Origin: Pegea sp. RAD2-039
Taxonomy: Eukaryota; Chordata; Thaliacea; Salpida; Salpidae
Assembly: GCA_034620365.1 (NCBI GenBank)
Contig: JAQGEQ010000046.1
Span: 62,001-126,000 of the forward strand
Length of the DNA stretch: 64,000 nt
Direction: 5' to 3'
The position numbers and the translations under genes are program-made. The notes beneath the pieces are model-generated. The model had not been told where the DNA came from. It made no database searches and was given only the letters and a program-made list of their open reading frames with translations. The stretch's first letter is position 1, and every line of letters starts with the position of its first letter. Below, piece by piece: positions 40,317 to 51,190 of this stretch.

Positions 40317-43300
40317 TTAGTTTGCAAAAGTTGTTCCCATTGGCATCCAGATATTCTTACATTGAGTTGAATGATACAAACACTCTTCACTACAAGGATC
40401 TTTCCATGATCTTGAGTATCCGTAATTGACCCAAGTTCGCTTCAAGTTAAATGCTGAAGCTTGTTCCACATAAGCGGAACCCTGAATTATTGAATTAAAA
40501 GATAAATCAAAATAAAGATGAAGTCTCAAACCTGGCTGGTTCCAAAGTACCACATAGCATCGACATTTTGATGTTCCGCTAGATACTTGCTGAGATGATC
40601 TCTATCTCCAGTTAGAATGTTTATCACTCCCCCAGGAAGATCAGATGTGTCAAAAACTTGATAAAGATCAAGTGCGGGAAGAGGAAACTGTTCACTAGGA
40701 ACGATCACAACACAGTTTGATCTGACAACTGCAGGAGCAAATAGAGACACAAAAGATAGCAGAGGATCTTCATCCGGACAAGCGATCCCGATTACCCCGA
40801 CAGGTTCACGAAGACATACAGTGCATCCGTAAAAGTTGGTTTCCTATTTAAATGTGGACACTGTGAGCTTTCAACAAAATAATCTTCAAATCAACCTGAA
40901 CACTTCCACCAAACTTGTCAGCATAAGCACTCCAATGAAACAAGCGGCTGATAGATTCGTCAACCTCGTGAAGACTCAAAGACTTCTCTTTCCCTTTGAA
41001 GATTAATATTTAGTTGCCATCTTTCTACCTCTAGAGAACTGGATTGTTATCGAGAGTTTTTCAAATAGAAGCTTTTATTTGGTTGCAGATTTAAAAATAA
41101 TCAGAAAAATTTTGGTAAAATTTATCAGTTTTCTTTTTAGTTTAATTAGTTGAAGAGTTAAAAGCAACCTGTCAGTAAGCTGAGTTTTGCTCCTATTTCT
41201 TCTCTTCTAAGTTCCAAGTTCTCAGCTATATAGTACAAAATTTGAGCTCTAGAATACAAAAAATGAAGTTATTAAAAGCAAAAAGAACAAAATATTTTCA
41301 GATATTTCAAAAAAAAATATCGAAACCTGTTGTGAGCTGCTCGCTTGCCCCACCCTGCGGTAGCTTTTCTCGCAGCTTCCACAGCATTTCTAACATCTTT
41401 GCGATTGCACTCACCAACATAAGACACAATCTTCCCAGAAAATGACATTATAGGACGTGAGTAACATCCATCAGGCCTTTTTTGCGATCCACCATAATAT
41501 ACTTTGTATGTATGATCAATTTTACAAACTGGTTCACTTTCAGGGTTTCTAATAACAAAAATGATTTTATGAAAAGATTAAGACTTCTGGGACCTACTTC
41601 TCACTTCCTTCTTCACTAATCTTTTGTTGATTGAAAGGTGCAAGCAAAACAGCTTCACCGTAGGTGCCCCCAAAGTTGTTGTCCACTGTCACCTACAAAC
41701 ACTTCAGTTACAAACCTTTCACCAACAAGAATTGACAAACATTCTGAAATTTCTCGCTTGGTCTGCAATCCCACAAAGGGTGGACATATTCGAAGAGTCC
41801 TTCTTTGCCTCCATCTCTCCCAAATCCACTCTCTCGGTATCCACCAAAACCCGCCGCCGCATCAAACATATTGTGACAATTTACCCATAATGCACCAGCT
41901 TTTAGCGAGACAGCAACTTCAAGGGCTGTTGGTCAGAAGTGAGATTTGATGAAACATTTTAAGCTGAATACAGATTTGGCGACCTGTTGGTAAGTTTTCT
42001 GACCACACACTTGCAGCAAGCCCATAATTAGAATTATTTCCAAGGTTTATTGCCTCCTTCGCTGTACGGAAAGGCAAAACCACGAGTACTGGTCCAAATA
42101 TCTGCGGTTTTTCATTATTTCAGCATGAAGTTATTTGCATAAAAACAGTCGATATCAGTTTCAGTTAATTATTGATTGAAATAAAAACATTTGAAATTAT
42201 TTAGATGATTTTCAACAACTTTTCAGACTTTTGTCGAATATCAAAAAAAAAATTGAAAAATGATCAAACAGAAAAATGTTTTTTTTTCTTCAATTTTCAT
42301 CAAAAGTATATATATATATATTTAATAATTTATAGAAACCTCTTCTTGAACAACACGCGAAGAAGTTTGGACATTTGTGATTAAAGTCGGAGGATAATAA
42401 AATCCGTCTCTTGGGAGTTTGCAGGGAGCTTGATAAACATCAGCTCCTTCATTCCTTGCATCTTCAACATAATCACTGATCGTTTTCAGTTGTTGCTCGC
42501 TAACGACTGCTCCAACATCAATCGTCTATAAGAATCAAATAAAAAAAAGTTTGAAACGAAGTCCAACATCTTTTCATCACCTTATCCATAGATGACCCGA
42601 TCCTAATATGAGTTAATCTTTCTTTTATCTTTCCGATAAATTTATCATAAATACTCTCTTGAAGAAGAAGTCTTGAGCCAGCGCTACACACCTGCAAATG
42701 GTCAGTTAGTAACACGTGACAGCAGCCAGACATCTACTTCAGCACCTGCCCTTGATTAAAGTAGATTGCATCAACTATTCCTTCAACGGCGCTATCTAAA
42801 TCTGCTGTTTCCATCACTATGATTGGTGATTTGCCCCCTAATTCTAGAGAGAGCTTTTTACCGCTACCAGCAGTTAATTTTCGTAATGTTTGTCCAATCT
42901 AGAAACGTTTGAAGCTTTTTCATGATTGCTTCAGCAACAAATTGATAAAAATATAAAAATGATTTATTGGTCGATTGACATCAAGAAGCTTTTTCAAAGT
43001 AATCAACTTTCTTACAGGTGTGGAGCCAGTGAAAGCGACTTTATCAACACCTGGATGAGTGGCTAGTTTACTTCCAAGAGCTCCGTTACCAGTAACAACA
43101 TTGAAAACACCTTCACATCACACGAATTAAGGAAAAAAATAGATTAGAAGAGATTAAACCTGGTGGTAATCCTGCTTCATGACAAATTTCTGCTAAAAGC
43201 AACGCAGTAAGTCTTGTAACAGAGGCTGGCTTCAAAACTACTGTGTTACCCATCGCAATAGCTGGACAGATCTGCATCAAAAGTAATTAGCAATTGAACA

Positions 43301-44283
43301 TGATAAAAAAAATAAGTTGGAGTTTGTGCTGCAAATTTCTAACAAATAATTATGAGTTGGTAATTGATCAACAAGAATTGAACCTTCCAGGTTAATAACA
43401 TCAAGGGAAAGTTCCAGGGAACTATTGCACCGACAACACCTATACAAAACAAGGACTTTGACAAAAACCTCACAACTTTTCTTGATTTACAAACCAACTG
43501 GTTTCCATCCATTCATTTCAGTCTCAGAGAGTTGAGCCCATCCGGCATGGTGGTAAAAATGTCGAGCAACTAGTGGTACATCACAGTCACGTGATTCTCT
43601 GATTGGTTTTCCATTATCAAGTGATTCAAGCACTGCAAGAAGACGATGATGTTTTTGGACATTTCGTGCGATTGCATAAAGGTGTCTGAAAAATTAGAAG
43701 ATTTTGTTTATTTAGAGAAGATTAAATCAATTGTTACCTAGCTCTAATATGAGGTTTAGTTTCTGACCAGCTTTTAAATGCTTTTTCAGCACAAGAAACA
43801 GCATAATCTACATCACTTTCAACACCCTAGAAGAAAAATTCAACAAATTTCAATCAATTAATGAAATGATCAACTATTTCATGTTTTACCTGCGTGGTTT
43901 GTGCTAAAAATTGCTGGTTGCTAGGATTAATTGATGCCAATGTTTCCCTATTTTCATTTTTGATCCATTTACCATTGATAAAATGACCAAAGTCTTTTCC
44001 ATGTTTTAGGAGCCATGCCTATATACAACCACACACTCAAAGTTTATTTCAATTTTAAGTTTTTATGTAAAATTGGATAACAATAAAAAAGACTTGACTT
44101 CATTAATTAAACACTTATAACAACAAAAAGAATATCATTCACAAAATATCTAATTTAAGAACTTACATGTGCTACACTTTCTGTTTCAGGAGCTTTTCCA
44201 TATTCCATTGTTTCAAACAACTTTACAACTTCACTTTTGCTACTAATGTTTATAGAATCTCCACTAGCATCGATTGTCATCAT
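40317..44283 (-). CDS. ALDH16A1: aldehyde dehydrogenase 16A1-like double-domain protein, catalytic Cys present
   Basis: About 14 exons from ATG 44283 ([19 protein letters not shown] matches the FTSLEYGPVPE start of human ALDH16A1) to TAA at 40317. ALDH16 proteins have a full ALDH domain followed by a second, partial ALDH-like domain. The first domain includes TLASI-type residues, [23 protein letters not shown] and [14 protein letters not shown], split by a 54-bp intron with a TACTAAC branch-point match; the Cys codon is at 42686-42688. [10 protein letters not shown] and [14 protein letters not shown] follow (41790-41890). The second domain ends with [29 protein letters not shown] and KNIWMPMG, matching the very C-terminus of human ALDH16A1. 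Known: mammalian ALDH16A1 has lost the catalytic Cys. Here it is retained, so enzymatic activity is plausible. Substrate unknown. Confidence 0.92.
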
Positions 44284-46249
44284 GCACAAACTGATTTTAA
44301 AATAAGTGAAACTAAAACAGAAAAATTCTCATAAGAACATTGATGAGTTTAAATTATTACTAATAACTAGCTTTACTTATTAAACAACATCTAATTATTT
44401 AATAAAAATTAATATATATTACATTTCTCTAGTATCAAAACTTATTATTTTATGGTAATAAGCTTTCAAAATTAAAGCAATTTAAACATAATTTCTATCA
44501 ATATAATTAAATATTGATTGTAGATTTATAAGAATGTGAAAGTAATCATTTATTTAAAGAAATGTCAACAAGATTGATTTCCATGTAAACTTATTGTAAG
44601 AGCAAGCAAGATTTTATCATTTTCTAAAACCAAGAACTTCATTTAACAGTAATCAACTGAAACTTTTCAATCAAATAAATATTTGTAATAATCAATTTAA
44701 TTTACTTAAAATTATATAAAATATATTTATTAAATAAATTTAATCATTAAATAAAATAGGATTAAGTGAAAGGCTTGAAATACAAATTGTTATTTCAGTA
44801 AATGCGTATCTTAACATTATTCTTTTTAGCAAACTTGCAAAAAAATAATATTGCTGAAAATTCAATTTTAATTTTAGATAATAATGCTCAACAAACAAAC
44901 ATTGTCAACTTAGATTAGTTTGGCTTTTGACAACTCTGGATTTGATATTAACTAACTAAAAATCTTGTTTTTTTTATTTTTTTATTTTATATATATAAAT
45001 GCGAAGGAGGGTGCCTAAAGAGAGCATATCTCACTAACACACATTCTCAGGAGTTTTTTATGTCTCCACCTGGGGTCGAACCCGGTACTTCCTAACTAGA
45101 TGTACCTTGTAGCTAGGTGTAGTAACCGCTTCGCCACCAAGCAGGACTTTTTATTTGTTTTATATTAGTGAGATTAAATAAAACTAACAATTGAAAAGTT
45201 TACGCTTTTCTAAGATTTTATTTCACCATTTTAGTGGTGTTTGAAAATTTTAAAACGTTTAATTTTTAAACAACTACAAGCGTTTTTAATATTTGCTTAA
45301 TAAATCATGTAATTAAAAGGCTTGTCTACTTTCAATGATTATGAAATTTTAAAGTTGCTGAAAACATGTTTTATATACTAATAGCTTAAGCTACGAGACA
45401 CATTTTATTACATCGATTTATCTTCTTGAACCTTTTGTTAGTTGCAAATTAAAGTTAGAAGTTGAAAATCAGTGTATTTTAGAAACCTTGAAGATCTATA
45501 GATTGGTCATTAACACAAAGGTTATATTAACTTTCTTTAGGTACAAAGAATTTATTCTCTAACACCAAGTATACAACTTATCTACAAAAGTCCTTAAAAG
45601 CTTAGAAGGTCAACAAGTTGAGTAAATTAGTCTTTTAGTTTATTCTATGGCAAGTCTGGTATAGTTTCTAAATTGACAATCTACCACACTTTTTAAAATT
45701 TAGTTTAAAAAATATGATTCAAGTAATTTCGTTAGCGAGTGACATATAACACAGCCAGTTTCTCAATTATTTTGTATTGTTGTAGACAATTAATATTTTA
45801 TTCATTCATCTGTATTATTCTTTCTATAATAATTATTTTAAACTGTGAAACAGATGTGGAGCTTGCCAGTTGCAACCGTATGTTGTATAAGTAATCACAG
45901 AAAATGTTGTCAACTAGCATATCAATTATGATGGAAAACTGGGATAACTGATTCTACTCTCAGATTTGAATAGATCTTTCTAAATGAAGATGAACAATTT
46001 AAAAAATCTAAAATGATTTAGGAAATTCACGAATTTACAGAAATATAATTAGTAGTTGGGATAAAGAAACATAAAATCTTGATTGCGTAATTTATTAGAT
46101 TTATACATTTTATTAAAAAAACATTTTCATTAACTAAGTAAAAATATATCTAAAAACTTTTCCAAAATATCGAAGAACACAAATAAATTTAAAGCAGATT
46201 AAAGATAGAGTAATAGAGGAAAATCAACATGTTTAATTCAAACAATAAT
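44284..46249. other. intergenic with a SINE
   Basis: AT-rich flank upstream of ALDH16A1 and downstream of the MYND gene. Only the SINE at about 44990-45147 stands out. No open frames of note. Confidence 0.5.
44990..45147 (-). mobile_element. tRNA-derived SINE with LINE-type 3' tail
   Basis: On the minus strand the element starts with a tRNA-like head: A box TGGCGAAGCGG at 45126-45136 and B box GGTTCGACCCC at 45072-45082, both matching the RNA polymerase III consensus and about 43 bases apart. The head does not fold into a full cloverleaf (the acceptor halves do not pair), so it is not a functional tRNA gene. After a short A-rich linker it continues into the same tail as the local LINE (GAGAATGTGTGTTAG, hairpin, CACCCTCCTTCGCATTTAT) and ends in a TA repeat. 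Flanks of similar T-rich sequence (TTTTTATTT.TTTTATAT) may be a target-site duplication. The partner LINE is presumably the 14-kb family. Confidence 0.8.
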
Positions 46250-49200
46250 TTAAGATTTAGAAAAAACTTTTTTCGAATCATTTACGATGACATCAAATCC
46301 TTTATACTGCATGGCTAGAAAGTCACAAAACTTTTTACTGTGATTGGTTGCTTGATGAGATCTCTGACATTCCGGAGAACAGTAGCAAGTAAAGTTACAA
46401 TTTTCACAAACCTTCCATTGACCCACCTGTAAATCAGTCAACTGTTTGGATTTCAAAGTTTTCATAAGTGTTAGTTATATTTTTATCTTATTAATTCACA
46501 AAAAGATGATTTTTTATTAATAAATCTAAAAGACTGATTTGAAATTTACACTTCGTTCAACATTCTGGCATTCTTTATTGGAACATTTTCTTAAAACTTT
46601 CTCGCATAATTCTGGCAATGGATCAAGAATAGACGGAAACAATTTTTCTGGCCCTGAGTATAAACATTTTTTACTTTTCAATATCAGAACAATAGTTTGG
46701 AGATCAGCTTTATGAATAAACATTACACATTTTATATGGCAAATGTAAATATAAAATACATCAAAAAGGATAGTCTCACAATTTGCAACACTTTTGTCAT
46801 AATATTCAATTTTTATAAAATATTTTTTATATATATATAATGTGTTGATTTATATAAAACAAAAATAAGAACAAAAATCTTAATAAATAATTTGTATGAA
46901 ATGTTTTGAAACAAACTTACTACGTTTTTCAGAAGACTTATTATCAGAATATAATTTATTCCAAATCCAGCTTACACAGTTTGAAATAACCAAATAATTA
47001 ACATCATCATTGCTGCCATAAATTTCAATTTCAATGATAGGCTAAAAATTTGCTGAAATAAAAAAAAACTACAAACTTTGACGAATAGCCTTGTGACGTC
47101 ATCAAACGCGATAGTTGATATTTGAATATGGAATTTTGCTTTTGAAGAAAGTCTGCTTTATCTGACCTAAATTTACTTCAGTCATTAAAGCTACAGCCTA
47201 AAAGCTGGAATAAGGTTTTGATGAAAGGTAGACTAACCATTCTAGTATGGCATGCACCAAAATAACAAATGAAAACAACAGAGCGCTACTGCTAAAACTC
47301 ATAGTGCGGTAAAAACTCTCTGATTGATGCCAAACCGGATCTGTAGGCGGTGAATCAGTGTTCCACATTAGAATCGATTTATAAGCATAAGCAAATATAT
47401 CATCTTGTAATAACTTTGGCCAACTTTTTGATTGTTTATCAGCACAGAGTAAAGCAATTGCCTAGGAATACTGGTTGAAACAATACAACTTCTAAAATAA
47501 ACATTATTACCTGCATTGAAATGGTTTGGAACTTTACAAAGTGCAGATAAACAGATTTAGAAGTAAACTCCGGAGACTTTAATCGATTTAGACATATATT
47601 TACAAAATTTCTTTTGATAAGTTGACTGTATGGGTCTTTCATTCTTTTTATGATAAAAAATTAGTTATTAGAATGAGCTTGATTATAATTACTTCTCTGA
47701 TAGTATGACAACAACTAGACGGTCAAGTACACTGATTGCAGGAACCATATCACATTGCAAATCACCAAGTTCAACCATTGAAATTAAAACTTCAAGAAAC
47801 CAAGGTTGTTTATCGAGCACGATCTAATATACATCACAAAAGTTTACTTCGTTCATAAAAACCATGAGTTGAATTTTCAACGAATTTTATTTATCAATAA
47901 TCTACTTTTTAAACTTTTACTAAAACAGGTTTTTAGACTGACTTTTTCAATATTATCAACACATAGTATATTTGTTAGTGCATCTAAACATTTTTGACGA
48001 ATTATTGGCAAAAACGGATTCTGAAAATTTAAATGATAAGTTGAGAAATACTATCAGTTGATACACAAACACTTACCTTCATCATTGAGAATATGACAGG
48101 CAACCCACCACTTTCAGCTATATCCCAACATAAAGAATGTAAAGCTTTTCGGAAAATTGTTCCAGTATAAGAAACATAATTTCCTAAGATATTGGATAAG
48201 TTATTAGATGTTTCGATTATGAGAGATTTATATAAACTAACTTAATTTAGTGAAACCGTTCTGCCGTATATCTCGAGGTAATTTGTTTAACTGAAGATCA
48301 CAAAATGTACATGCCGTAAATGAGCCATGATAAAGAGCAAACATCAGTTGACTAAGATTAAAAATCGCTTCAGCTTGCTTTCGAGCTGATTAAAGCGATA
48401 AAATCAGTTGTGAACTGACAACAGAGCTAACTTCAAGTGTTGAACAGTTTTTAACAAAATTAAAAACAAACTCTTGCCACACAAGCTTTATGATAAAACA
48501 AAAATAGTTGTAACAAAATAAATACCTAGTAGTCCTGCTGGTTCTAAGAGATCCATGTCTGATGTGGTGAGGCTGGACCAAAGAAAAGGGATGCCATTAA
48601 CATCCTGAAACAGCGACAACACGGAACTTATATTAAAAAACTAGTTAAAAGATTACTGAATATAAAACATTCTATATTTAAATTAATCTTATGTTTGTAT
48701 AAATTATAAGATTAATTGTAAAGAAATAGGAGAAAGCTGAACCATCTACATGAGTAGTCAAAATAGAAATCAGATGATCAGAGTTGAAATTGTCCATATC
48801 AGAAAAAGAATACCATTCTTTAAACTTAAAGATTCTTGGTGTAGATTCCAGTAAACGATGATTCGATTTGTATGTAATTCTAACCTGAAATTCCAAAATA
48901 ATCAATTTTACATACTACATTAATTAAGTATAAAATATTTAAAATTATAGCAAATATTTCTAGATATAATGATAAAGACCAAATTTAAAGTCTTTCAAAA
49001 AGAGTATTTACAATAGAAAAACTAAATTACAACAAGAAATTTGATTCAACATTAATCAATTATAGCAGTTTGTAACCTTAAAACTATTTATTACTTTATA
49101 ACTAAATTTAACAGTATAAATAAAATTTATTTATAGCTGATTATAGAAACATACAGGCTTCATTATATGCAGTCAAATCTTGTTATTATGCCATTAATAG

Positions 49201-50972
49201 TTACTCTTATCAAGAATTTATAAAATTTGAAAAAATTGAATTTCATTCTAATTGATAAACTTCCACTTATGAAAGTATTAAGTGGAAATTATAAATTAAA
49301 AAAAAAATTGATCATTATTTTAAAATAAATACAATTGAGACAGTCAAATGTTTATTTTTCATTTTGCAAACTAATAATCTACAAATAAATTTAATATTTT
49401 TGCAAAATAAAAATTTAACAAAAATGTATATAAGATGTTTTAAACTATGAAATCTAAAAAACTTTAAAGGAAAGTTGAAAAACTTAGCGGCAGTAGAATA
49501 ATAATTGACGATAATTGGAACGCAAACATGTTTAAGTTGTATACAACGTAAAAGGACAATTACAATTTACAAGTAGAGTGTGAAACAAATACAAGGTTTT
49601 TTACAGTCACCAGCACTTTTTTTCAATTTTTAAGATAAACTAAATTACTTCCAAAACCTTTCAACATTGTAAAGTAATTAGCTAAAATATAAGTAGATTA
49701 CAGTAATCAGATAAAATTATATGGTTAAAAGAAAGATTCTATTTTTATACTTTATTTTCTAGAGGTTAGTTAAAACAATTTTTAAAATAATTACTCATAT
49801 TAAGTTTAACTTAATCTAAGAAAAAGATAGTAAAAATATATTTTTAATTTCCCATATTTGTACTAAAGTAGGAAGCTTAGGTCAGATTATTGAAAAAAAA
49901 AACTTTTGTATTAAGCGTCAGAATAAAAGAATATAAAACAAATTATTTTATTATATACAAGGCATAGGTAAAAAATTTTGAAGTTAGTTTATATCTTTAT
50001 TAAGGATGAAATATTACGTGAAAATTAACCTATAAATTATACAGTTTCACATATTCAAAAGTTAATAAATATTACAATTGTAAACCACTTAAATGAATAA
50101 ATGTTAGTTTAACCTGGTTTTTGAAATTCAATGCTTCTTTAAAATACTTTTTAAAACTTGTTATGTACTGTAAAGTTTTTGTTACAAAAAAGAATAGTAA
50201 ATTACTTAATAGTAAAAAGTACTGATCATCAATTATTCATGATCATAAGACATATGGCTTTATAATTTTTATGTAATTGCTTACTTGATATCTTACTTTA
50301 TTACACTTACAGTAATAAAGGTCAGATAAAAATTGTCAAGTGTTTTAAAAGTTTTATGACAACATTTTTGACTGATAAGATTGAAAAGATAAACTATAAT
50401 AATTATAGATAATTGTTATAAATAAATTCGTTATTTATATTATCTATATGAACAACTGTTTAGATTTTATTGGATATATCTAAAAAGATACATCGATAAT
50501 ATATCTCTAAATATAAGTAAGTTTTGAAATATAAATGAAAAAAATTAAAAAATTTAGCGTATAAAGTATAAAATTATTCTTTACAAGATGTTGCCAGAAC
50601 TAATGGATAATATATAATTAACTTTGTGCTTCATTACGAAGATGCGATTAAACTATTTTCTAAGTCTTACCTGGTAGTAATTGGTATACGACCAATGGTA
50701 TATAATTATGATCGAGACAACTGGTTTAAAAAGTATTGAATTAATGTAAAGACTATCTACAAAAATTTCTCTATAATGTAAGCATGTCATATGATAGCTG
50801 TGAAAAGTCAATAAAATGTATTTCTCAACTTTGTAAAACTATACAGCCCCGTACATTTATTTTGTTTAATGCAAAACTTTGCAAGGCATTAATACTTTTC
50901 AAAAACAGATCAAGATTTTACGACTAAAAAGCCTATAAACAAAATATAAAAAACGAACTATAATACATACCA
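46250..50972 (-). CDS. MYND-type zinc-finger protein with helical (ARM-like) repeats
   Basis: Multi-exon gene with stop at 46250. The C-terminus is a MYND finger split over two exons: CSNKEC (about 46590), then CENC, YCSPEC and a closing SHQATNHSKKFC, giving the C2-C2-C2-HC ligand set; MYND fingers mediate protein-protein contacts. Upstream exons (46600-48900) encode leucine-rich helical segments typical of ARM/HEAT-like solenoids, e.g. IIRQKCLDALTNIL, KALHSLCWDIAESGGLPVIF and AISVLDRLVVVIL. The most N-terminal coding exon seen (VRITYKSNHRLLE) has no ATG of its own. I propose a start exon at 50972 in which ATG is directly followed by GTATGT, a 2.07-kb intron and a TTTCAG acceptor at about 48890, giving M-VRITY. 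That start is tentative; the family member is not recognised. Confidence 0.7.
48891..50969 (-). other. proposed 2-kb first intron of the MYND gene
   Basis: AT-rich with no open frame. The donor (ATG|GTATGT) and the acceptor (TTTCAG|GTTAGA) are good matches, but the length is far above the other introns in the window, so this could equally be intergenic sequence with the true start elsewhere. Confidence 0.4.
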
Positions 50973-51154
50973 TTATACTGTGATTAGAAGAAAAGGGTTC
51001 GATTTAGAAAAATAAATTAATCCTAAATATCTTCATAAAGTACAGATACCTTGATTAAATTGATAGTTATGAAAATGGTGAAGTAGCCACGAAGTGAATT
51101 TGTTGTTTGTTTTTCGATTATTGTGACTAATTACGGTTGCTTCAGAGATAAATG

Positions 51155-51190
51155 CTGATCACGTGACGTAGCACGTGTCTACGTAATTAA
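51155..51190. promoter_or_regulatory. E-box/CRE-like cluster, putative promoter element
   Basis: The sequence TCACGTGACGTAGCACGTG (51159-51177) followed by TCTACGTA contains two palindromic CACGTG E-boxes 13 bases apart, a TGACGTA half-CRE-like site between them and a third ACGT core. Such a CpG-rich run stands out in AT-rich surroundings. It lies about 185 bases upstream of the proposed start exon of the MYND gene. bHLH-type factors (USF, MiT/TFE) bind such palindromes; ACGTG is also the HIF core. Binding is inferred only. Confidence 0.45.

Noticed and set aside
41624-41949. Two overlapping plus-strand ORFs of 88 and 103 codons
   Set aside because: Antisense to well-conserved ALDH16A1 exons; cysteine/histidine/proline-rich translation is typical of shadow frames.
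45060-45147. Functional tRNA gene on the minus strand
   Set aside because: A and B boxes are good, but the acceptor halves do not pair, the T stem has a mismatch, and the unit runs straight into the LINE-type tail; it is a SINE head.
47094-47101. Perfect CRE palindrome TGACGTCA
   Set aside because: Lies inside the MYND gene, in or beside a possible exon, with no promoter context; a single 8-mer is weak evidence.
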